A stretch of DNA of 64,000 nt from contig NZ_JAGIOF010000001.1 of the NCBI RefSeq assembly GCF_017876535.1, positions 1,426,001-1,490,000 of the forward strand, read 5' to 3'. Below, piece after piece: positions 9,305-17,997 of the stretch. Under the pieces are notes generated by a model. The model ran no database searches. It was not told where the DNA came from and saw only the letters and a list, made by a program, of their open reading frames with translations. The DNA comes from Paeniglutamicibacter kerguelensis (lineage in GTDB: Bacteria > Actinomycetota > Actinomycetes > Actinomycetales > Micrococcaceae). Made by a program: the position numbers and the translations under genes. The first letter of the stretch is position 1, and every line of letters starts with the position of its first letter.

Positions 9305-10477
9305 GTGGGCACCCCCTGGGAAACCCTCGATGATTCATTGCGCGAAGAGGTCGCGGCCAGCGTCGAACGCTACGCCAAGGCCCGCCCGATGCTCGAACAC
9401 GTCGCCGAGGCCATGCGCTCCCGCATTTCCTCGCTCTTCGAGGAGACGGAAACCTCGCCGCTTTTTGTGGTCAGCCGGGTCAAGGGCGTCGAGTCGTTCC
9501 GCGACAAGGCCTCGCGCATGCTTGCTGCCGAGGAGGACGGCGGCGCACCGGCGCTGGAGTTCCCCAGCCCGCTGCGTGAAATCCACGACCTGGTCGGGGT
9601 GCGCGTGATCGTGAAGCTGCCCTATGAAATCCGCGACGCCGCGAACCTGATCAAGCGCCGGCGCTCGGACTTCGACTGCCGATCGGACCGCGAAAAGGAC
9701 ATCGGATCCGTCGAATCGGGAACCTACGGCTACTCCAGCCGCCACCTGATCCTCAAGACCCGCGGCGAGGAGGTCGTCCGCGACTTCCAGGCGGTGCTCG
9801 GCGGGGACATCAAGATCACCGGCAACTTCGTGTTCGAGGTGCAGATCCGCACCATCCTGTCCCACGCGTGGAGCGAGATCGAGCACGACATCCGCTTCAA
9901 GAACGCCGAGCCGCGCGCCTGGAGCCCGCACATCGACAGGCAGTTCACCGCCACCGCCGCCATGCTGGAGGCCGCCGAGGACCAGTTCTCCGAACTCCAC
10001 GAACGCTTTGAAACGGTGACCGGGTTCTGGGACGCCGAGGGCGAGGGTGCCGTGCCGCTTTCGGCCGCGCGCATCCAGTTCATCTGGCGCACGCTGCTGC
10101 CCCACGTGGACAGGAAGTCGGACGACGACTGGGGCTGGGCGGCGGAGCTTGTCGCGGCGCACGGGCTGAGCAGCACCCGGCAGTTCGCCGAGCTGTTGCA
10201 GCCCGGGGTGATCACCTCGGTGCGTGCGGCCCTCGACCACCGGTACTCCCCGGGCCCGGACCGTTTGCTCGACGACGTGTTGCTCTGGCACTTCGGCGCC
10301 GAGCACATCAAGGCGACCAGCGGCGGAGACGCCCACCGGGCCGACTCGCTGCGCCGCCGGCTGGCCCAGATGGACGCCTACCGGCACAAGCTTGCCCCCA
10401 AGTCGGCACCCAAAACCGCCCCCGCCGGGGAACCGGGGGACGCGCCCCGAAAGGGCCAGGACGAGACGCCGGAGTGA
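9305..10477 (+). CDS. RelA/SpoT-domain (p)ppGpp synthetase-like protein
   Basis: A 390-residue cytoplasmic protein with a RelA/SpoT nucleotidyltransferase domain at about residues 50-215: DLVGVRVIVKL, GTYGYSSRHLIL and FEVQIRTILSHAWSEIEHDI are the conserved synthetase motifs. There is no HD hydrolase domain and no TGS/ACT region, so it belongs with small alarmone synthetases but is longer, with an additional ~170-residue C-terminal part of unknown role. It likely makes or binds guanosine penta/tetraphosphate; some family members modify tRNA or adenylate instead. The GTG start at 9305 has AGGAGG about six bases upstream. The tail is proline/alanine-rich. Confidence 0.83.
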   Translation: MGTPWETLDDSLREEVAASVERYAKARPMLEHVAEAMRSRISSLFEETETSPLFVVSRVKGVESFRDKASRMLAAEEDGGAPALEFPSPLREIHDLVGVRVIVKLPYEIRDAANLIKRRRSDFDCRSDREKDIGSVESGTYGYSSRHLILKTRGEEVVRDFQAVLGGDIKITGNFVFEVQIRTILSHAWSEIEHDIRFKNAEPRAWSPHIDRQFTATAAMLEAAEDQFSELHERFETVTGFWDAEGEGAVPLSAARIQFIWRTLLPHVDRKSDDDWGWAAELVAAHGLSSTRQFAELLQPGVITSVRAALDHRYSPGPDRLLDDVLLWHFGAEHIKATSGGDAHRADSLRRRLAQMDAYRHKLAPKSAPKTAPAGEPGDAPRKGQDETPE

Positions 10478-10571
10478 GCTTCACCGCATCGTAGCCGGAA
10501 CCGCGCCCCGACCCCGGTAGACTGGATAGGTTGCCCATCAGGGCTCCTAAAACTCCACCGAAAGGGTCACC

Positions 10572-12173
10572 GTGATTTCCGTTGCCGATTTGGAGCTGCG
10601 CGCCGGCGCACGCCTTCTCATGGAGGGCGTCTCGTTCCGCATCGACAAGGGCGATAAGATCGGCCTCGTCGGGCGAAATGGTGCTGGCAAGACCACCATG
10701 ACGCGCGTGCTGGCCGGCGAATCGCTGCCAGCAGGTGGCTCAGTCACCACCTCCGGAACCATCGGCTACCTGCCGCAGGATCCTCGCACGCCCAACATGG
10801 AGCAGCTGGCCCGCGACCGCATCCTTTCGGCCCGTGGCCTGGACATCATCGTCGGCAAGCTCAAGAAGTGCCAGGACGACATGTCCTCCGAGGACCCGGC
10901 CGTCGCGGCCAAGGCGATGCGCCAGTACGACCGCATCGAGGCCGAGTTCATCGCCGGCGGCGGCTACGCCGCCGAGTCCGAGGCCGCCGCGATCTCCAAC
11001 AACCTGTCCTTGCCCGAGCGCCTGCTCAACCAGCCGCTTTCCACGCTTTCCGGTGGTCAGCGCCGCCGCGTCGAGCTTGCCCGCATCCTGTATGCGGACG
11101 CCGAGACGCTGCTGCTCGATGAGCCCACCAACCACCTCGACGCCGACTCGATCACCTGGCTGCGCGGCTTCCTCGCCAACCACCAGGGCGGGCTGCTGGT
11201 CATCTCGCACGACACCTCGCTGCTTGAGGCCACCGTCAACAAGGTCATCCACCTTGACGCCAACCGCGCCACCATGGACGTCTACAACCTGGGTTGGAAG
11301 CGCTACCTGCAGCAGCGCGAGACCGACGAGCGTGCCCGCAAGCGCGAGCGCGCCAACACGGAGAAGAAGGCAACCACCCTGCTGGCCCAGGCCAACAAGA
11401 TGAAGGCCCGCGCCTCCGGCGCCTCCGCGGCACAGTCCATGCTCAAACGCGTGGACCGCCTGATGGGCGGCCTGGACGACGTCCGCGTCGCCGACCGCGT
11501 CGCGAACCTGCGCTTCCCGGATCCGGCCCCCTGCGGCAAGACCCCGCTCATGGCGGAGGGCCTGTCCAAGTCCTACGGTTCGCTGGAGATCTTCACCGAC
11601 GTCTCGCTGGCGATCGACCGGGGTTCCAAGGTTGTCATCCTGGGCCTGAACGGCGCGGGCAAGACCACCCTGCTGCGCATGCTCGCTGGCGTGTCCACCC
11701 CGGACACCGGCGACCTGGTCCCGGGCCACGGCCTGAAGATCGGCTACTTCGCCCAGGAGCACGACACCCTGGACGTCGACCGTTCGGTGCTTGAGAACAT
11801 GCGCTCGGCGGCCCCGAGCCACATGGGCGACAAGGAAGTGCGCGGCATCCTCGGTTCGTTCATGTTCAGCGGCGACGACGTCGACAAGCCGGCCGGCGTG
11901 CTGTCCGGCGGCGAGAAGACCCGTCTGGCGTTGGCGACCATCGTGGCATCCAGCGCCAACGTGCTGCTGCTCGATGAGCCCACCAACAACCTGGACCCGG
12001 CCTCGCGCGCCGAGATCCTCTCCGCGCTGTCGAACTTCTCCGGCGCCGTGGTCATGGTCTCGCACGATGAAGGAGCGGTGTCCGCACTGAATCCCGACCG
12101 CGTGGTGCTCCTGCCGGACGGCGACGAGGACCTCTGGAACGATTCCTACCTTGAGCTGGTCACCCTGGCCTAG
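10572..12173 (+). CDS. ABC-F family ATPase
   Basis: A 533-residue soluble protein with two ABC ATPase domains and no membrane spans, as in ABC-F translation factors. Domain 1: GRNGAGKT near residue 34, LSGGQRRR near 160, LLLDEPTNHLD. A linker (about 250-300) is rich in lysine and arginine. Domain 2: GLNGAGKT, LSGGEKTR, LLLDEPTNNLD. ABC-F proteins act at the ribosomal E site to rescue stalled ribosomes or protect against antibiotics; this one resembles the broadly distributed Uup/EttA-type housekeeping set rather than a resistance determinant. The start is a GTG with AAAGGGT upstream. A very long hairpin terminator follows. Confidence 0.9.
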   Translation: MISVADLELRAGARLLMEGVSFRIDKGDKIGLVGRNGAGKTTMTRVLAGESLPAGGSVTTSGTIGYLPQDPRTPNMEQLARDRILSARGLDIIVGKLKKCQDDMSSEDPAVAAKAMRQYDRIEAEFIAGGGYAAESEAAAISNNLSLPERLLNQPLSTLSGGQRRRVELARILYADAETLLLDEPTNHLDADSITWLRGFLANHQGGLLVISHDTSLLEATVNKVIHLDANRATMDVYNLGWKRYLQQRETDERARKRERANTEKKATTLLAQANKMKARASGASAAQSMLKRVDRLMGGLDDVRVADRVANLRFPDPAPCGKTPLMAEGLSKSYGSLEIFTDVSLAIDRGSKVVILGLNGAGKTTLLRMLAGVSTPDTGDLVPGHGLKIGYFAQEHDTLDVDRSVLENMRSAAPSHMGDKEVRGILGSFMFSGDDVDKPAGVLSGGEKTRLALATIVASSANVLLLDEPTNNLDPASRAEILSALSNFSGAVVMVSHDEGAVSALNPDRVVLLPDGDEDLWNDSYLELVTLA

Positions 12174-12185
12174 GGCCTGGGTGGA

Positions 12186-12226
12186 CGCGTGGGGGGCTGC
12201 ACCAACATGGTGCAGCCCCCCACGCG
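12186..12226. terminator. 19-bp perfect hairpin between convergent genes
   Basis: CGCGTGGGGGGCTGCACCA (12186-12204) pairs perfectly with 12208-12226 around a three-base loop. It starts 13 bases after the ABC-F stop and faces the convergent small gene, so it probably ends transcription from both sides. There is no T-run. Confidence 0.8.
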
Positions 12227-12266
12227 CTTAACGTCCAGGGTTCGGCCGGCTTGCCGGGGATGGAAA

Positions 12267-12530
12267 CTACACCTCGACGAGGAGCACCAACGTCTCGCGC
12301 AGCACCCCGTCGTGGGCCATGGCCTCGGCAAACGCTTCGGATTGCATCGCAATCAAGAGGGTGTCCATATCGGGAACGTCCATCTCCACGGCGACTTGCG
12401 TCGGGTTCAACGGGTCCACGAAGGTGCGGACGTTGGTGATGCCCAGTGGGCCGAAGAGCTCTGCGCGCTTCCGCGAGGCAAGCCAATGTTCCATGTCCTT
12501 GACATCGTGGCGGGCAATCACGGTTGGCAT
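12267..12530 (-). CDS. small conserved protein, possibly dimeric alpha/beta-barrel type
   Basis: An 87-residue soluble protein: VIARHDVKDMEHWLASRKRAELF at the start and a later VAVEMDVPDMDTLLIAMQSEAFAEAM. The strand-helix-strand pattern and length resemble monodomain ferredoxin-like (dimeric alpha/beta barrel) proteins, but no family signature is certain. AGAGGA lies eight bases before the ATG. The gene converges on the ABC-F gene, with which it shares the terminator at 12186-12226. Function unknown. Confidence 0.65.
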   Translation of the reverse strand: MPTVIARHDVKDMEHWLASRKRAELFGPLGITNVRTFVDPLNPTQVAVEMDVPDMDTLLIAMQSEAFAEAMAHDGVLRETLVLLVEV

Positions 12531-12732
12531 GGTGTGTCCTCTCTCCGGGGGCCGGCGGTCCGCGGGCCACTGTTCATCACGCTACGGGCCGTTCGTCGCC
12601 CAAACAAGATTTCCAGGCCCGCTTCCGGCCCGAAGCGGGCCGCCCGAAAAGGCGACACCCCGCCGGTCGCCGGTCAGTCGGCTGCCGGGCGCCGCGCCCG
12701 CCGACGCTGCGTTCCCGCTCGACGGCAAGCGA

Positions 12733-12783
12733 AAAGCGGCCCTGTCCATCCAGAAAGAAATTCAGGATGGACAGGGCCGCTTT
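12733..12783. terminator. bidirectional hairpin terminator after SURF1
   Basis: AAAGCGGCCCTGTCCATCC (12733-12751) pairs with 12765-12783 across a 13-base A-rich loop. It is flanked by A4 on the left and T3 on the right, so it can act in both directions; it follows the SURF1 stop codon on the minus strand. Confidence 0.85.
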
Positions 12784-12819
12784 GTCGTCGTGACGGCGTC
12801 GATATAACCGGGTGCCGGA

Positions 12820-13749
12820 TCAGCCGGCGTCGGGGCGCCCGGCGTGCCCGTGCTGCGATGCCCGGCGTTCGAGCTCGTCGAGGTACGCGTCCTCTTCTGC
12901 CTCGTCGGTGGGGGTTCCGTCGCGGCGCACCAGCTTCTTCGGGCGCTTGCGCATCCTGTGCGCCTGGTGCAGCACGGGTCCCTCGCCGCGCAGCGCTGCC
13001 TCGGCGGCCTCCTCGCGGTCCTCGCGGTTGATGCGGGCCTGCTGCTTGGCGGCGTAGCCGAAGCCGATGAAGACCAGCACGCCGAAGGCGAACCACTGGA
13101 ACGAATAGGACAGGTGCGGTCCCTCGTCCTCCTCGGGGCGCTGCAGCTGGGTCGGTGCGGTGGCCGGGGCCGGGGCCTCCAGGAACATCAGGCCGTAGCT
13201 GCCGGTGGCGATCGGGTAGTCGAGCTTGGCCGCGTAGGCCGGCAGGTCGATCGAGGCCAGCTGCCCTTCGGGGGCGCCGCGGTCCAGCTTCGGCTCGCTC
13301 GCTTTCAGGCGCACCTGGACCTTCACGGTGCCGGCCGGGGGAGCGGGGATGCTGTCCGGCTGCCCGGCGTTCTCGTTGCCGATGGGCAGGAAACCGCGGT
13401 TGACGATGACTGTGGTGCCGTCGGTGGTCCGGAACGGGACCAGCACCTCGTAGCCGGGGCGGGACCCGGAGATCCGGTTGCGCACGATCGTCTGGTCCTC
13501 GGTGAGGTAGCTGCCCTCCAGTGTGACCGGTGTCCACTTGCCGTCGGCGGGAAGCTGTCCAAAGAGCGGCTTGGCCTGGGCGAAGGGAATGGGGGCCGCG
13601 TCGAAGTTGCGTTGCACATGGGAGATCTCGGTCAGCGCTTGTTCGCGCCTGTCCATCTGCCAGTTGCCCAAGAACGCGAAGGCGACGGCGACAAGGCAGA
13701 CGAGCAGGAGCCAGCCGATCCAGCGGGTGCTGGCCAGGAATCGATACAC
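12820..13749 (-). CDS. SURF1 family protein
   Basis: A 309-residue membrane protein of the SURF1 (cytochrome c oxidase assembly) family. An N-terminal span (about residues 10-28) is followed by GNWQMDRREQA, the central block has YLTEDQTIVRNR, GYEVLVPFRTTDGTTVIVNRGFLP, and the C-terminal span begins HLSYSFQWFAFGVLVFIGF, all typical of SURF1. It helps haem insertion or assembly of aa3-type oxidase in the membrane. The GTG at 13749 is chosen because AGGAGA lies about nine bases upstream and codes directly before the family's first span; a longer reading to 13938 overlaps the upstream gene. The last ~65 residues are a charged tail beyond the family core. It is the third gene of a DUF3099 / 96-aa / SURF1 operon. 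Confidence 0.88.
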   Translation of the reverse strand: MYRFLASTRWIGWLLLVCLVAVAFAFLGNWQMDRREQALTEISHVQRNFDAAPIPFAQAKPLFGQLPADGKWTPVTLEGSYLTEDQTIVRNRISGSRPGYEVLVPFRTTDGTTVIVNRGFLPIGNENAGQPDSIPAPPAGTVKVQVRLKASEPKLDRGAPEGQLASIDLPAYAAKLDYPIATGSYGLMFLEAPAPATAPTQLQRPEEDEGPHLSYSFQWFAFGVLVFIGFGYAAKQQARINREDREEAAEAALRGEGPVLHQAHRMRKRPKKLVRRDGTPTDEAEEDAYLDELERRASQHGHAGRPDAG

Positions 13750-13754
13750 GCTAG

Positions 13755-14045
13755 TTAGTTCTCCTTGGAAGTGGTGCCGTCGGGCTGTGCCGGTGCCTGG
13801 CCTATTTGGGTGGCAAGCGGCAGGCGCTGCTTGAACAGCAGGCGTTCGGAAAGGTAGTTTTCCAGCCAGTCGGCGTGCTCGGCGCAGGCCAGCCAGATCT
13901 TGCGGCGTTCCGGGGCATGGATCTTCGGGTTGTTCCACAGCAATTGGATGCTCGCGTCATTGCGGCAGCCCTTGCGGGAGCATTTGGCCGGCCCGGCGGG
14001 TTCCGGGGGAGTGCCGGAGCCGGAAAGGCTGTCGAGCAGGTTCAT
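13755..14045 (-). CDS. conserved small actinobacterial protein with Cys/His motif
   Basis: A 96-residue protein. The segment CSRKGCRNDASIQLLW followed by LACAEHADWLENYL supplies CxxxxC and CxxH pairs that could bind a metal. The protein is often found in this gene neighbourhood in Arthrobacter relatives and has been labelled 'acetone carboxylase' in databases without a clear basis. Its ATG overlaps the DUF3099 stop codon (ATGA), and it ends five bases before the SURF1 GTG, so translation of the three is probably coupled. Function unknown; a role linked to oxidase assembly is only suggested by position. Confidence 0.75.
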   Translation of the reverse strand: MNLLDSLSGSGTPPEPAGPAKCSRKGCRNDASIQLLWNNPKIHAPERRKIWLACAEHADWLENYLSERLLFKQRLPLATQIGQAPAQPDGTTSKEN

Positions 14046-14560
14046 TTGCCGTCCTCGGTTTTCGGTTCGCCGGCGCCCTCTGGATCCGGGCCGTCTTGTG
14101 CTGAAGTTGCCGCGCCGGCTTCCGGCTCGTCGACAAACGACCCGTCGATCGTGACGGGCGCATCCTGGGGGTAGTGGTCAGGTTCGGTTTCCGCGGTCCA
14201 TCGGCCGGGGTCGGCCTCGTGGGACGCCTGCGAATCCGGCTCGGGCGAAGCGGTGAGTGAACGGGGTTCGTCGCCGGCGAAAAATTCCGCGGGCGGTTCG
14301 CGCTTTGTCAGGTCGGCACCGCCGTTGGCGATCACCACAGCCACGTAGGGCAGCACGATCGCTCCGGCAAAGCACACCCACTGGATCCATCCGTGGGTGA
14401 AGAAGGCCGCAAGGAAGCAGAGCATACGCACCGACATGGAGATTGTGTATTTGAGCACACGGGAATTCTGCTCCACGGTGTGGGATTCACGTGCCTCGGT
14501 GATTCGATGCACCTGGGGCCCGTGCTCGTGATGATGGTGGCTGGAGTGTGGCTCGCTCAT
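14042..14560 (-). CDS. DUF3099 membrane protein
   Basis: A 172-residue protein with the DUF3099 signature: RITEARESHTVEQNSRVLKY, then two spans (about residues 42-85) containing SVRMLCFLAAF and GWIQWVCFAGAIVLPYVAVVIANGG. A histidine-rich N-terminus (HSSHHHHEHG) and an acidic, glutamate- and proline-rich tail flank the core. DUF3099 is actinobacterial and of unknown function. It heads the operon with the 96-residue protein and SURF1. GGAAGA stands close before the ATG. Confidence 0.85.
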   Translation of the reverse strand: MSEPHSSHHHHEHGPQVHRITEARESHTVEQNSRVLKYTISMSVRMLCFLAAFFTHGWIQWVCFAGAIVLPYVAVVIANGGADLTKREPPAEFFAGDEPRSLTASPEPDSQASHEADPGRWTAETEPDHYPQDAPVTIDGSFVDEPEAGAATSAQDGPDPEGAGEPKTEDGK

Positions 14561-14766
14561 AGTTCTTCCGTCGATCCGTCCTTGTCATTGTCTCACCGAC
14601 CAGTCTCGGGTTACGAATCGGGTGCCGCTCCGAGGCGCATCCCCCGCAACGATCGGCCAGCGCGGAGGATGCGACCGGGATCCTGCGGCCACAACCCCGA
14701 ACCGCCGCGCGCTAGGATTGAAGCAGCAGAAATCACAAGCCCCTGATTACGTCTTTTGGAGGATCC

Positions 14767-15492
14767 ATGTCCGAAATCCCATCCGCTCCCGCCCGCAGTG
14801 TTCTGGTCACCGGCGGCAACCGCGGCATCGGCCTGGCCATCGCCCGCGCATTCGAGGCCAACGGCGACAAGGTCGCCATCACCTACCGCAGCGGCGAGGT
14901 CCCGGAGGGACTGCTGGGCGTGAAGGCCGACGTCACCGATGCAGCATCCATCGATGCCGCCTTCACCGAGGTCGAGGCGGCCCACGGACCGGTCGAGGTG
15001 CTGATCGCCAACGCCGGCGTCACCCGCGACACCCTGCTGATGCGCATGAGCGAGGACGACTTCACCTCCGTCATCGACACGAACCTCACCGGTGCCTTCC
15101 GCGTGATCAAGCGCGCCTCCAAGGGCATGATCAAGATGCGCAAGGGCCGCGTTGTGCTGATTTCCTCCGTGGTGGGACTCTACGGTTCGCCGGGCCAGAT
15201 CAACTATGCAGCTTCCAAGGCCGGCTTGGTGGGCATCGCCCGCTCGCTGACCCGCGAGCTGGGTTCCCGCGGCATCACGGCCAACGTCGTGGCCCCGGGC
15301 TTCATCAACACGGACATGACCGCCGAGCTGCCCGAGGCAACGCAGAAGAGCTACCTCGCCTCCATCCCGGCCAACCGTTTCGCCGAACCCGAGGAAGTTG
15401 CCAACGTCGTCCGCTGGGTTGCCAGCAACGAGGCTGCATACATTTCCGGCGCCGTGATCCCGGTTGACGGCGGACTGGGCATGGGCCACTAG
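14767..15492 (+). CDS. fabG: 3-oxoacyl-ACP reductase (FabG type)
   Basis: A 241-residue short-chain dehydrogenase/reductase. The NADP-binding TGGNRGIG is at about residues 16-23, NAG at about 82-84, and the catalytic Ser-Tyr-Lys set is in LISSVVGLYG and YAASKAG. VAPGFINTDMT and the C-terminal IPVDGGLGMGH fit the FabG/MabA branch, which reduces 3-oxoacyl-ACP in type II fatty acid synthesis. Among actinobacteria this gene next to DUF3099/SURF1 is a familiar order, although here the two units diverge. GGAGG precedes the ATG by five bases. A 20-bp hairpin lies directly downstream. Confidence 0.88.
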   Translation: MSEIPSAPARSVLVTGGNRGIGLAIARAFEANGDKVAITYRSGEVPEGLLGVKADVTDAASIDAAFTEVEAAHGPVEVLIANAGVTRDTLLMRMSEDDFTSVIDTNLTGAFRVIKRASKGMIKMRKGRVVLISSVVGLYGSPGQINYAASKAGLVGIARSLTRELGSRGITANVVAPGFINTDMTAELPEATQKSYLASIPANRFAEPEEVANVVRWVASNEAAYISGAVIPVDGGLGMGH

Positions 15493-15509
15493 GGCTTTCG
15501 CTTATTGCC

Positions 15510-15555
15510 GGATGCTGTGGCTTCCGCGGCCGCAACCGCGGAAGCCACAGCATCC
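15510..15555 (+). terminator. 20-bp perfect hairpin after fabG
   Basis: GGATGCTGTGGCTTCCGCGG (15510-15529) pairs perfectly with 15536-15555 around a six-base loop. It starts 18 bases beyond the fabG stop codon and has no T-run. Confidence 0.75.
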
Positions 15556-16520
15556 AGATACTGAATACGGCGACCCCAGGGGTTGTTGCACGGATGGACC
15601 AAGTCCTCCGTTGCCCCCGTCGGTTCCCTTGGATGGGAACCCGCGTCCATTTTCTTGATTCCGCAGGATTTTTGAGGCTGCCCCGTCCGGTCCTCCGGGG
15701 GTACCGGACTCGATTCGTGTAGCGACCCCGAACGCAATTCTGCGCAGTCCGAACCCCGTTGGGTGTCGCGACATCTCCATGTTGTTGCACGGGTGGCCTT
15801 GAAGCCGCCAATCAGCCCTGCCGGATAGTTTCCGGTATTGCCTCGCTAAGATTCTCTGCGCATTTTTGCGCGCCCTCGAGCAATTCGGGGTTGAATGCGT
15901 TTTGCCCTCGATGCCGGGCCGACGCCTCCGCCTGCCCAGAGCGTGGCCCACAGACGTTCCCAGGATTTTCGGGCGCGAATGGGCCCCAGCGGGGAAGAAC
16001 GGTCCGATGCCCGGGCGGTTCCGCACAGGCATCGGGGGAGGGCGCATGGCCATGCCCAGTACCAGGGGGCGTTGCCGCCCGATCAGATGTGTCGACGCTC
16101 CCTCGTTTCCCCGGACGCCAACATTGCCCGGATCGCGGTCGCTGCGGGCAAAAATCCGCCTTCGCACGCCGGTTCCGAATTCGATCTCAGCCGGAAATCC
16201 AGGGTGTGCATATCTGTGCTCCCATATTATATCTAGATAAATTTTTGACTTAGTCCGGAAAATCCCACACCGGTCAGGCAAAATCCTCACCACCAAAACA
16301 ATCCACGACGTGCCGGCCCGGTGTCATCGTTGGGGGAGCCGGGCACGAGTCGCCGGCCGAGGCCTCGTCATTTCCGCGAGCCCTTGTGAGGTGCCAGTAT
16401 GGGGATCTGCCGGGTGTGCCGGAAGCCTGGCCAAGGCAATAAACTGGAATGGATACCGGCATGGAACGGGTGCGGCCGCACTGCGTACTTGCCGGATAAG
16501 CAGCGAAAGAAGACCACGCC
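15556..16520. other. 965-bp stretch without a supported gene
   Basis: Frames of 100-260 codons exist on both strands but have the arginine/serine/proline-rich composition of non-coding GC-rich DNA, and none has a recognisable family or good start. Two near-identical 16-mers GTTGTTGCACGGRTGG occur at 15582 and 15781, and an AT-rich patch lies at 16222-16255. The function, if any, is unknown. Confidence 0.5.
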
Positions 16521-16985
16521 ATGGAAAACCTGAAAACCCGCCTGCGCGAAGACATGAAGAACCACCTGAAGGCTGGAAACCGTGTCGAGCTGATGACTGT
16601 GCGGAACCTGCTTGGTGAAATCAACACGCGCGAAAAGGGCGGAAAGGCCCCCGTTGAGCTCGACGACGCCGCTGTAACTGCCTTGCTCCAGAAGGAAGCT
16701 GCACGCCGCCGCGAAACCGCCCAGACCTACACGGAGGCCGGGGCGTTGGACCGAGCCGCGTCGGAAAACGCGGAGGCGGAGATCATCGAGGCCTACCTGC
16801 CTGCCCCGCTGGATTCGGCCGCGGTGCAGGGCATCATCGATTCGGCGATCGCCTCCCTGCGCGCCGACGGCGTTGAGCTGTCGATGCGCTCGATGGGATC
16901 GGTCATGAAGCTGGTCAGCGCCGAAGTTGCCGGCCGCTTCGACGGCAAGGCCGTCAGCGAAATGGTGCGCGCAGCACTGGCCTAA
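16521..16985 (+). CDS. GatB/YqeY domain protein
   Basis: A 154-residue soluble protein of the YqeY family. It opens with LKTRLREDMKNHLKAGNRVELMTVRNLLGEI and continues with the helical YAEAGALDRAASENAEAEI-type segment and EIIEAYLPAPLD; the C-terminal half is the helical tail related to the GatB C-terminal domain, which in the amidotransferase contacts tRNA. The role of stand-alone YqeY is not established. Length is typical of the family (~150). The ATG follows AAGAAG at about ten bases. It is separated from the next gene by ~180 bases. Confidence 0.9.
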   Translation: MENLKTRLREDMKNHLKAGNRVELMTVRNLLGEINTREKGGKAPVELDDAAVTALLQKEAARRRETAQTYTEAGALDRAASENAEAEIIEAYLPAPLDSAAVQGIIDSAIASLRADGVELSMRSMGSVMKLVSAEVAGRFDGKAVSEMVRAALA

Positions 16986-17166
16986 GCACCGGGGCATCGC
17001 ACGGCGGCAAATTTGGAGGTTTCCTACAAGCCATCCGCTGTGCAGCTGCTGGCAGGATTGAACCAGCAGAACGTACTTTTGTAAGAATTAACCAAACTTT
17101 CGGTGACAAGCCGGTTCCGTGTGCGCCAAGCGCAGGATTCCCGCTTCACCACTTTTAGGAGCAGAA

Positions 17167-17910
17167 TTGACCGATCTTTCAGCCAAGGGCGCCATCGTCA
17201 CGGGTTCCTCGCGCGGCATTGGCGCAGAAGTTGCCAAGATCCTTGCCGCCCAGGGTGCCGGCGTTGTCATCAACTACCGCCAGAAGGCACCGCGCGCCAA
17301 CAAGATTGTCGCCGCCATCACCGAAGCAGGCGGCCGCGCAGTTGCGGTTGGTGCCGACCTCACCACTCCCGATGGCCCGGCAGCCTTGGTTGACGCTGCC
17401 ATCGAGAACTTTGGTTCGCTCGATGTGCTGGTACTCAACGCATCCGGCGGCATGGAGTCCGGCCTGGGCGAGGACTACGCCCTGCGCCTGAACCGCGACG
17501 CCCAGGTTGCCATGTTGCAGGCGGCCACCGAGAAGATGGCTCCGGGGTCCCGTGTGGTCTTCGTGACCAGCCACCAGGCGCACTTCATCGACCAGGTCGA
17601 GACCATGGACGCCTACGAGCCGGTTGCCCGCTCCAAGCGTGCCGGCGAACTTGCATTGCGCGAATTCGTCCCCGCGCTTGAAGCCAAGGGCATCACCTTC
17701 GTGGTGGTTTCCGGCGACATGATCGAGGGCACCATCACCGCGACCCTGCTGGACCGTGCGGAGCCTGGCGCCATCGAGGCCCGCCGCGCCGCCGCCGGCA
17801 AGCTGTACTCCGTTGAGGAATTCGGTGCCGAGGTGGCGGCAATGGTCACCGCCGATGTTTCAACCGGCCACACCGAATACGTCGGTGGCGCAGGGGACTT
17901 CCTGAAGTAG
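17167..17910 (+). CDS. SDR family oxidoreductase with atypical active site
   Basis: A 247-residue short-chain dehydrogenase with TGSSRGIG near residue 10 and NASGG near 87. In place of the usual YxxxK it has DAYEPVARSKRAGE, with tyrosine and lysine seven positions apart, and TSHQAHF at the catalytic serine region, so classical SDR chemistry is doubtful or altered; this variant is seen in a subfamily of actinobacterial SDRs. The TTG at 17167 is preferred because AGGAG lies about seven bases upstream and the cofactor motif is then near the N-terminus as usual. Substrate unknown. A hairpin terminator follows within 20 bases. Confidence 0.82.
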   Translation: MTDLSAKGAIVTGSSRGIGAEVAKILAAQGAGVVINYRQKAPRANKIVAAITEAGGRAVAVGADLTTPDGPAALVDAAIENFGSLDVLVLNASGGMESGLGEDYALRLNRDAQVAMLQAATEKMAPGSRVVFVTSHQAHFIDQVETMDAYEPVARSKRAGELALREFVPALEAKGITFVVVSGDMIEGTITATLLDRAEPGAIEARRAAAGKLYSVEEFGAEVAAMVTADVSTGHTEYVGGAGDFLK

Positions 17911-17929
17911 TAGTCATCAAGCCAGACGC

Positions 17930-17966
17930 GTAGGTCCCCGCTTCCGAGACAGGAAGCGGGGACCTA
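17930..17966 (+). terminator. intrinsic hairpin after the SDR gene
   Basis: GTAGGTCCCCGCTTCC (17930-17945) pairs with 17951-17966 around a short GAGACA loop; four more pairs can form outside a single C/A mismatch. It lies 20 bases past the stop codon. Confidence 0.8.
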
Positions 17967-17997
17967 CACGTCTTAAGGTGCGGGCTGGGCACCTCGG

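Noticed and set aside
15502..16296. 264-codon minus-strand frame in the gap after fabG
   Set aside because: Starts poorly, runs through the fabG terminator hairpin and has non-coding composition.
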